From Linderina pennispora (taxonomy: Eukaryota > Kickxellomycota > Kickxellomycetes > Kickxellales > Kickxellaceae), in NCBI RefSeq assembly GCF_002104995.1, contig NW_024468249.1, positions 1,364,001-1,428,000 of the forward strand: a stretch of 64,000 nt of DNA, written 5' to 3'. Made by a program: the position numbers and the translations under genes. Under the pieces are notes generated by a model that searched no databases, was not told the DNA's origin, and saw nothing but the letters and a program-made list of their open reading frames with translations. Positions 56,962-64,000 of the stretch are shown piece after piece (position 1 is the first letter of the stretch; each line of letters opens with the position of its first letter).

Positions 56962-57273
56962 AACCAGTGCAATGACTAGTGACTTACACAACATAGATCT
57001 TTAGGTGGCGTGTCAAATGCAGTTGGTTGCAGTATGTGAAATTGAAGAGATGTAGTGCCAGACGTGTGGCATTTACACAGCCGATAACATACCGCTACAT
57101 AATGCATTAGTGTGTGTGGCAACTTGATAGTCATCGGAATTGTGTGCACCTACAGCAGGGCATAGTCGTCAGATATTAGATGTACAGCAGATAATACCAG
57201 CGCACACCAGCAGGTTTTCTTTCATCGAGGCATTTATATTTGCAAATGGACACAAACTCCTGGGATATTGAGC
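56962..57273. other. Intergenic region between COX20 and the P450 gene
   Basis: 312 bp, no gene recognised. It is expected to contain the COX20 3' end and the P450 promoter. Confidence 0.45.
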
Positions 57274-58757
57274 ATGCCAAGCTCATTCTGGACCCTGCTG
57301 CTTGCATTCGCATGCTACCTCGTAATCAATGCACTCTTCCTCTCGCCCCTGCGCAACATACCCGGCCCCTTCATTGCCCGCCTCTCAGGACTGCGTGCCA
57401 GCCTAATCCACTTGCGAGGAGCAAACGCCGAAAAGTCCCGCGTGGATCACGCCAAATACGGACCCATCTACGTAATGGCCCCAAACATGGTGGCCGTATC
57501 AAGCCAAGAAGATATCAGGACAGTGCTCGGCACACACGCATTCCGCAAGTCCAAAGCACACTACAAGGCGGTGGACTTGTTTGGGATAGAGAATCTGTTT
57601 AGTGCCCGGACGCCCGCACTTGTGAACCAGCGCAAACGGCAGCTGGGCCCGTATCTGGGGCTCTCGTACTTGGCGAAAATGGAGCCAGCCATTATGAAGG
57701 CAGGGAATATGCGCATTGAAGGCCAAGTGGGATAAGCAGCTCACTCAGAGCAGCACCATTGAAATCGAATACAACCGGGATTTTGTTCTTGCCTCGCTGG
57801 ATATCATCAGCACCCAGATATTCGGGTACGAAATTAATGGACTGGAGACTAACGACATGACGCTGGGAAACAATATAATCGAGGGCATTGCCTTCTATGC
57901 GTGTCACGCAATGTTCCCGACTGATTAAAGTGCCCCCGTTTTCGACTGCTCCTTTACAAGTGGCAGCGGTCAGCAAACAAGACCATCAGGCACTGCCGCG
58001 AATCAATCCATGCACGGCGTGAATTGCTTGCCAGCGGGGCGCCAAAAGCCGAATGATCTTTTGCAGGCATTCCTCGACGCCGAGGATCCCGAATCCCGGG
58101 TCCGTATGACAGAGGACCAGATTTTGGCAGACAGCATTATTATTCTAGCCGCCGGTGGCGATTCCATAGCCAACGCTATGACATGGCTCGTGCATTTGCT
58201 GACGACTGCACCCAAACATCTACAAGAAAGCAGTGGATGAGGTCCGCAGGAACTTTCCTGGCTCTGGCATGATCACTATATGGCGAAGCCAAGGCCTCGC
58301 TGCCGTACTTGGAGGCGTGCATCTATGAGATGCTGCGAGTGTCCCCGATGTCGTCCAACCAGCACCCAAAGGAAGTGCCGGAGGGCGGTGTCACCATGCA
58401 GGGGCATTTTTTGCCTGGCGGTACTGTGGTGTTTACTAGCTTTGGCGGCACCCACATAGACCCAAATGTGTGGGAGGAGCCGTACAGATTCAACCCTGGT
58501 CGGTTCATTGACGCACCTGATGCCAAACGCAGCATCTGTGCATTCAGCGCTGGCGTCAGAGGGTGCCCGGGCCGTAACCTGTCGTTAATGGAGATGATGA
58601 CAGATATCGGCCAATATGCTCAGGGACTACAATCTGGCGCTGCCCGGACGACCTGAACCACTTGGGACCCAGTGTCCTGGACAGCCGTGGGTATCCGGAC
58701 GCTAATGGATTCGGTTGCGATACATTTTTGGTACGCCTGCGAAACCCGGACGCGTGA
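57274..58757 (+). CDS. Cytochrome P450 monooxygenase
   Basis: Begins MPSSFWTLLLAFACYLVINA, a membrane anchor, followed by the hinge LRNIPGPFIARLSGLRA. The oxygen-binding helix reads IILAAGGDSIANA, which fits the AGxDT pattern with S for T. The ExxR helix is YEMLRVSP with E and R in place, and the heme ligand block is FSAGVRGCPGRN, whose Cys is the iron ligand. The C-terminus is NGFGCDTFLVRLRNPDA with the stop at 58755-58757. About 490 residues after correction. Breaks near 57715, 57930, 58005, 58225, 58280 and 58615. Motif order and spacing support a functional class II microsomal P450. Substrate unknown; it is more than 30 kb from the acyltransferase pair. Confidence 0.85.
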
Positions 58758-59111
58758 CTGTCGACTGGTACTATCCCAGCGCAAGTGAGAATGCCGGTGG
58801 GATCTTCCGGACTGCTGGTAGCATCGGAGGGAGGAAGTGAGTCATGATTTTCGGGATCGGGAGAAGTGACTAATAAGGACGTTAGATTAGGCGGCGGATC
58901 TTATCTTTTAGGCACAGGAGACACAGGGCGGAGGGAGGACAGGCGGGCCTGAATGAACGGACCAACCTGGGCTTCAAAATCCAGCCTGCTGGAGCGAGAC
59001 TCTTCTGTTCCAGATAACAGTTATTGGCGTTTTCCTTCTTCTTTCTTCACTTTCTTCTTGCGACAGCATCGGGGGTTTCACAGTCACACCTGCCAGGATT
59101 ACAATAAAACA
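58758..59111. other. Intergenic region between the P450 gene and homoaconitase
   Basis: About 354 bp, no gene seen. A pyrimidine-rich tract (59030-59060) lies just upstream of the homoaconitase ATG. Confidence 0.45.
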
Positions 59112-61294
59112 ATGAGCTTCAGACTTTTGGTAGCAGCAGCAGCCGCTCGCCGCATGGGCGACTCAGCCATCAAGCCGCAGCGGCACGCGGCATTCACATC
59201 GCAGCGCAGCTTCTCCTTCACGGCACCACGGCGGCACGGCGGGCAGACGCTGGTGGAGAAGATAGCGCAGCGGTACGCAGTGGGCGTAGGCGAAGGCGAG
59301 CAGGTGCGCAGCGGCGATTTCATTGGGAATCCGGCCGCGGCACATCATGACGCACGACAACACAGGGGCAGTGATTCCAAAGTTTGCCAGCATCGGGGCC
59401 ACCAAGGCTGGCAGATGCGCGGCAGCCGGTGTTTGCGCTGGACCACGACATCCAGAACAAGGGCGAGAAGAACCTGGCCAAGTACAGCGGGATTGAGAAG
59501 TTTGCCAAGCAGCACGGCAACCGGTTCTATCCGGCGGGACGCGGCATTGCCCACCAGGTGCTGGTCGAGGAGGGGCATGCGTGGCCAGGGCACCATGGTG
59601 GTTGGGTCGGACTCGCACTCGAACATGTACGGCGGCATTGGCTGTCTGGGATCGCCGGTGGTGCGCACCTGACGCAGCGGCGATCTGGGCGACATCGCAG
59701 ACATGGTGGCAGGTGCCGACCGGTAGCCAAGGTCGAGCTGCGCGGCCAGCTGCCCCCGGGCGTGGTGGGAAAGGACGTCATTGTAGCTCTCTGCGGGCTG
59801 TTCGGCAAGGACGAGGTGCTGAACCACGCAGGTTGAGTTTGTGGGTGCGGGCACCAAGAGCCTGGTAGTGGAGGACCGCCTGGCAATCGCCAACATGACC
59901 ACCGAATGGGGTGCGCTGGCAGGTGTGTTTGCTGTGGACGAAATCACTCTGCAGTGGTATGAGCAGCGGGCTGCCTGGATCAAGAAGCAGATCGGCGACC
60001 ACCCGAACGTCAACGACAAGACCGTCGGCGAGCTGCGGGCCAGCGTGCAGGCGCAAGCCGTCGCAGTGGCAAGGCCGATGCCGACGCCTCATACGCCAAG
60101 CACCTGTGGCTGGATCTGAGCTCGCTGACGCCGCACGTGTCGGGCCCCGACTCGGTCAAGGTCGCGTCGCCGCTGTCGGCGCTGGAGAAGGACAATATCA
60201 AGATCAACAAAGCCTACATTGTGTCGTGCGTCAACTCACGTGCCAAGGATCTGAAGGAGGCCGCCGATGTTGTGCGCGCCATCCAGCAGGCCAACCCCGG
60301 CAAACAGGTCAGGGCACCCGAGGGCGTCGCCTGGTATGTGGCGGCAGCGTCCACTCAGGTGCTGGCCGATGCGCAGGCCAGCGGCGACTGGCAGGTGCTG
60401 GTGGATGCAGGCGCCAGGACGCTGCCGCCGGGCTGCGGTCCGTGCATTGGCCTGGGCGTCGGTCTGCTGGAGGACGGCGAGGTCGGCATCTCGGCCACCA
60501 ACCGCAACTACAAGGGCCGCATGGGCTCCAAGAAGGCCCACACGTATCTGGCGTCACCGGCAGTGGTCGCGGCGTCAGCCATTGCTGGTCGCATCTGCTC
60601 GCCGCAGTCAGCCATCTGCGGAGCGCCGGGCTCGTCGCCATCCCCTGGCCAGGTCAGCTTTGGAATTGAGGCGGCGGTCAAGAAGCCGGCAGCGGCAGCA
60701 GCCAAGTCGTCTGGTGCCATCGCCGGATTCCCGACGCGGCTGGTCGGGCGGCTGGTGTTCCTTCCGGCCGACAACCTCAACACGGACGGCATCTACCCGG
60801 GCAAGTACACCTACCAGGACGACATTACCCGCGAGCAGATGAAGGCCATCGTCATGGAGAACTACGACCCCGAGTTTGCGCGTCTGATCCAGGCCGACGA
60901 TGTCGTTGTCGCTGGCGCCAACTTTGGCACTGGCTCGTCGCGCGAGCAGGCAGCGACAGCGCTCTTGGCTGCGGGCGTGCGGCTGGTGGTGTGCGAGAGC
61001 GCCAGCGAGACCTTCAAGCGCAATGCCGTCAACAACGGCCTGCTGGTGCTGGAGTGCCCACCGCTGGTGCAGTGGCTGCGCAGCAAGTACCAGGCCGACG
61101 GGTGCCCGTTGACCGTGGTAAGCGGCCTGGAGGCCCACGTCGAGCTGACTGCGGGCCAGATGCAGCTGGTGGATGCCCACGGTGCCCAGGTGCTGCAGGT
61201 GGACATGCCCAAGATCGGCAAGGCCGCGCAGGAGATCATTGTTGCGGGCGGACTCGAGAACTGGGTGCGCAACCGCATGGCGGCTGGGCCGTAG
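59112..61294 (+). CDS. LYS4: Homoaconitase, mitochondrial
   Basis: Second and third steps of the fungal alpha-aminoadipate lysine pathway. A basic presequence (MSFRLLVAAAAARRMGDSAI) starts at 59112. GQTLVEKIAQRYAVGVGEGE and QPVFALDHDIQNKGEKNLAK follow, then HGNRFYPAGRGIAHQVLVEE and the SDSHSNMYGGIGCLG block. Those residues plus SWWQVP and NHA identify homoaconitase rather than aconitase. The iron-sulphur ligands are Cys in IVSCVNSRAK and both Cys of GCGPCIGLG. The swivel domain includes NTDGIYPGKYTYQDD, NFGTGSSREQAATALL, and the end VAGGLENWVRNRMAAGP. About 725 residues. Breaks near 59335, 59400, 59575, 59675, 59835 and 60070; from 60137 to the stop the frame is open. Confidence 0.94.
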
Positions 61295-62052
61295 CTTGTG
61301 ATCAGCTAATACATGTTACCTCCCCTTTGCGATGTGCTGACATGCGGCATGCCGCGGCCAATCTGTCCCTTCTCGATAACGAAAAAAGCTGCTTCTTTTT
61401 TTCGCAAACAGCCCTCTTCACGTGGTGCTCTCTGCACGGGTGATGGACGCACTGCATGCCTGTGTTAGTCCAGAACAGCTGAAAAGTCTCCTAAGAAATG
61501 GCCGTGCTGCTGCTGCCGTGCCCATCTCCCATTGGGGCCAGCATTCGCCTGTTCCAGCACTTTGACACGCAAGCCCGTCTCTCCCACCCCAACCAAAAAT
61601 CTGCTGTCTGACTGGCTCCTTGGGACGGGCCGGCACGATGAGATGACCGAAAAAAAGGCCGCGGGAGCGCTTCGAATCACAGATGGTCTAACCATCGCTG
61701 CCACCAACCGCCGGAGTGGGGGAGGCCTGCCCGGAGTGTTGTGTAGCAGGCTTTGGGACTCCCTGCTCAATCACCCGACCGGCCCTCCTATGCGGAACAT
61801 TATTTTCCTGCTGTCCTGAGATAAAGAGGGAAAAAGCCAGTGATGCCGACCGTAAAGGACCAGGGCGTGCTCTAGTAAAATTATTGCAGAAGCTTGCGCA
61901 CGCAGGAGGAAAAAGCGGTTGTAGCGGTACGGCCACCCCTGCTGGAAATCATATAAATACAGGCCGAGTCCAGAACTGCTCCTTTTTTTCTCTCTCCTTG
62001 TTTTCTACCATATACCTTTTTCTATTAACCTTTTTCCTCTCCTTTTCGAGCC
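61295..62052. other. Intergenic region upstream of the deaminase gene
   Basis: About 760 bp, no conserved gene. TATAAATA lies at 61952-61959, 94 bp before the deaminase ATG, followed by a pyrimidine-rich leader. Confidence 0.5.
61952..61959 (+). promoter_or_regulatory. TATA box of the glucosamine-6-phosphate deaminase gene
   Basis: TATAAATA, 101 bp from its first base to the ATG at 62053, followed by a long T/C tract typical of fungal leaders. Confidence 0.65.
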
Positions 62053-63227
62053 ATGAGACTTGTCATCCGTCATGACGGCGACACTGTCGCTGACTACATC
62101 GGTAAGTTACATGGCCTACTGCTCTAATCCGCTACCTTGCCGCCGCCATTGCTTTTGTTTGCGCCTCCCTTCCCCAAGGGGTCGGTCGGAGGCTAATTTT
62201 TCCTGATCGCTGGGAAGACAAGGGCGTCGCCGCTGTTTGTCCTCGCCCTCCATTTCCATTGCCGTGGCAATTGTCGCTTTGTTTTCTTTTGTGGCAGATG
62301 CTTGCATGCGCGACACGGATTGAAAGGACCGTTGGATCTACACCAAATCGGCCCGTTTCGGGCTACATGCTGCATGCACCAGCTCAATACTTTTCGCTGT
62401 AGCCGAGTACATCAAGGAGCGCATCAACCAGTTCAAGCCCACCAGCCGAGCGCCCCTTCGTCATCGGCCTGCCCACCGGTGCCTCCCCGATCGGCGTTTA
62501 CAAGCGTCTGGTGAACCTCTACAACGACGGCAAGGTGTCGTTCAAGCACGTGGTGTCGTTCAACATGGACGAGTACGTCGGTCTGCCGCGCGACCACCCG
62601 GAGAGCTACCACAGCTTCATGTGGAACCACCTCTTCAAGCACATCGATATCCCTCCCGAGAACGTCAACATCCTGAACGGCAACGCCGACGACCTGCAGG
62701 AGGAGTGCCAGCAGTACGAGGACAAGATCAAGTCGTACGGTGGTATCGAGCTGTTCATGGGCGGCATCGGCCCCGACGGCCACATTGCCTTCAACGAGCC
62801 GGGAAGCTCGCTGCAGAGCCGCACCCGTGTCAAGACCCTTGCCTACGAGACCATCCTGGCCAACGCGCGCTTCTTCGGCGGCGACGTGTCCAAGGTGCCC
62901 AAGCTGGCTCTGACCGTCGGTGTCGGAACAGTCATGGATGCCCGCGAGGTCGTTGTCATCATCACTGGCGCCAACAAGGCTATCGCTCTGGCCAAGTGCA
63001 TTGAGGAGGGCGTCAACCACATGTGGACCGTATCGGCCATCCAGACCCACCCGCGCTCGCTTGTCGTCTGCGACGACGACGCCACTCTGGAGCTCCATGT
63101 CAAGACTGTTCGCTACTTCAAGAGCATCGAGCAGGTCCAGGACGAGATGATCGGTCGCGAGAACCTGGGTCTGTACGGACAGGTCGCTGGTCCGCTCAAG
63201 TACAAGGCCATTCCCTCGGGCAACTAA
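62053..63227 (+). CDS. NAG1: Glucosamine-6-phosphate deaminase/isomerase
   Basis: Converts glucosamine 6-phosphate to fructose 6-phosphate and ammonia, in amino-sugar catabolism. Exon 1 (62053-62101) encodes [16 protein letters not shown], and exon 2 (62403-63227) continues [15 protein letters not shown] in phase 1; the 301-nt intron runs GTAAGT to CTGTAG. One extra C near 62446-62447 shifts the frame; removing it gives [40 protein letters not shown], then [18 protein letters not shown] and [34 protein letters not shown] and [17 protein letters not shown] are catalytic-core signatures. 290 residues, very close to animal GNPDA. It is the last recognised gene of the window. Confidence 0.95.
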
Positions 63228-64000
63228 TTTTTCATTTCCTATCTCTCGTACAATTCCCAAATCCGAATTTCCTTGCTTATTGCTCTTTGGGACAGGCTGC
63301 CCTTTGGGAGTGGGGAGAGGACGTGAATGGTTCCACCCGCTGTGCTTCTAGGCCATTTTCTCGGAACACTGGCCATTCCTAATCCGGAAGTGGTCTGCTC
63401 GTGGCCTTTTCTAAACGGTGCTGACGTACTGGTCTGTCGACATTCTGCGCAGAGGTTCTACACAGGAAGCAAACAGGATTGGGCGCCAGCATCTGAGATG
63501 TGCTCAAATGACGCGCATGCCTCATGTCCAAATCACCAGGCATGTTTTCAACAGGGAGTTGACTAACATGGCATCTCTTTTTCCTTGCCACTGGCATTGC
63601 TGTCGGTTGTTTGGAATGCGTTTGAGCTGTTTTCTGTCCAAAACATACGCCGCCCGAGCAATTCGTTTATTTCCTTATCGCATTGTTTCGCTTGTTGCGC
63701 AGCTCGTGTTGTTGTCAATGGCCCAAAGCCACTCTTATCCTTCGAACAGCCTGCTTGTTCTCCAGAACCCTTTCTGTCCAAGACGTAAATACGAAGGAAA
63801 ATAACACCATATATGCCGTTGGCGTCTCTAGGGAGAGGGCTTTTGGACGACAATTTGCTTCTCTCTTCCACAGTTTCTCACCACATTTTATTCATTACGA
63901 TATACGTCTGTATATCCACCTCGAATTAGTCTCCCCCTTTTCCCTTGCCTATTGATCCCCCCGTTAATGAGGTTCTCACTATCCCTAATGAACAAAAAAA
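63228..64000. other. Window-end intergenic region
   Basis: 773 bp without a recognised gene. The minus-strand frame at 63563-63871 has no ATG at its start and no domain. Nothing else is seen. Confidence 0.4.

Noticed and set aside
63563-63871. 102-codon minus-strand frame at the window end
   Set aside because: It begins at a GTG, has no domain and no coding bias.

Overview
The window is nuclear DNA of a fungus. It carries homoaconitase of the fungal alpha-aminoadipate lysine pathway, a COMPASS Swd1 subunit, an Nma111-type protease, a fused pseudouridine glycosidase/kinase and an HDEL-tailed ER Hsp70. Introns are short (about 80-160 nt inside coding regions, a few of 300-500 nt) and have GTAAG-type donors. 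Coding DNA is GC-rich and packed. GC-rich compact genes and the gene repertoire suggest an early-diverging (zygomycete-grade, possibly Kickxellomycotina-like) fungus; that placement is inference.

Layout. 1-7.4 kb: two tandem dienelactone hydrolases, snRNP SmG, gluconokinase, the Nma111 protease and histidinol phosphatase. 7.4-13.4 kb: an AT-rich, nearly gene-free island with at most one plausible small gene. 13.4-19.7 kb: VPS54 (GARP tether), a MAGE/NSE3 subunit of SMC5/6, SWD1 and mitochondrial ribosomal protein uL4m. 19.8-24.5 kb: two tandem BAHD/trichothecene-acetyltransferase-family genes and an unrecognised gene with a clear TATA box. 24.6-28 kb: a divergent pair of nucleobase genes, a fused pseudouridine-5'-phosphate glycosidase/kinase and a MUG/TDG-type DNA glycosylase, separated by a 14-bp minisatellite. 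28-38.8 kb: TEF1 (EF-1alpha), a small Gly/Met-rich secreted protein, LHS1/HYOU1 (ER Hsp110), a two-segment membrane protein, an LMBR1-domain protein and ribosomal protein eL13. 39.5-46.8 kb: a degenerate coding relic, a PH-like-fold protein, ribosomal proteins uS9 and eL32, a secreted protein and proteasome ATPase RPT6. 46.9-63.2 kb: an UNC93-like transporter, a 3.1 kb sparsely coding stretch, DCP1, an SH3 protein, COX20, a cytochrome P450, homoaconitase and glucosamine-6-phosphate deaminase.

Two themes run across the window. First, many genes that must be functional (EF-1alpha, eL32, uL4m, COX20, GNPDA, LHS1, NMA111) are broken by single-base frame changes, nearly all readable as one extra base. 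Other long genes (LMBD2, DCP1, RPT6, UNC93, MUG, eL13, uS9) are perfectly open. The best reading is insertion-type sequence error, so coordinates below span the whole gene including such breaks. Second, four translation genes (TEF1, eL13, uS9, eL32) share an apparent leader intron whose 3' splice site lies 0-6 nt from the ATG. Just inside the 5' splice site each carries a related A/T-core element, in three of them next to an ATCCATC block. This is the most interesting non-annotated signal here.

Neighbouring genes are usually convergent with stops 17-90 nt apart, or divergent with short shared promoters. I see no rRNA, tRNA, CRISPR or intact transposon.
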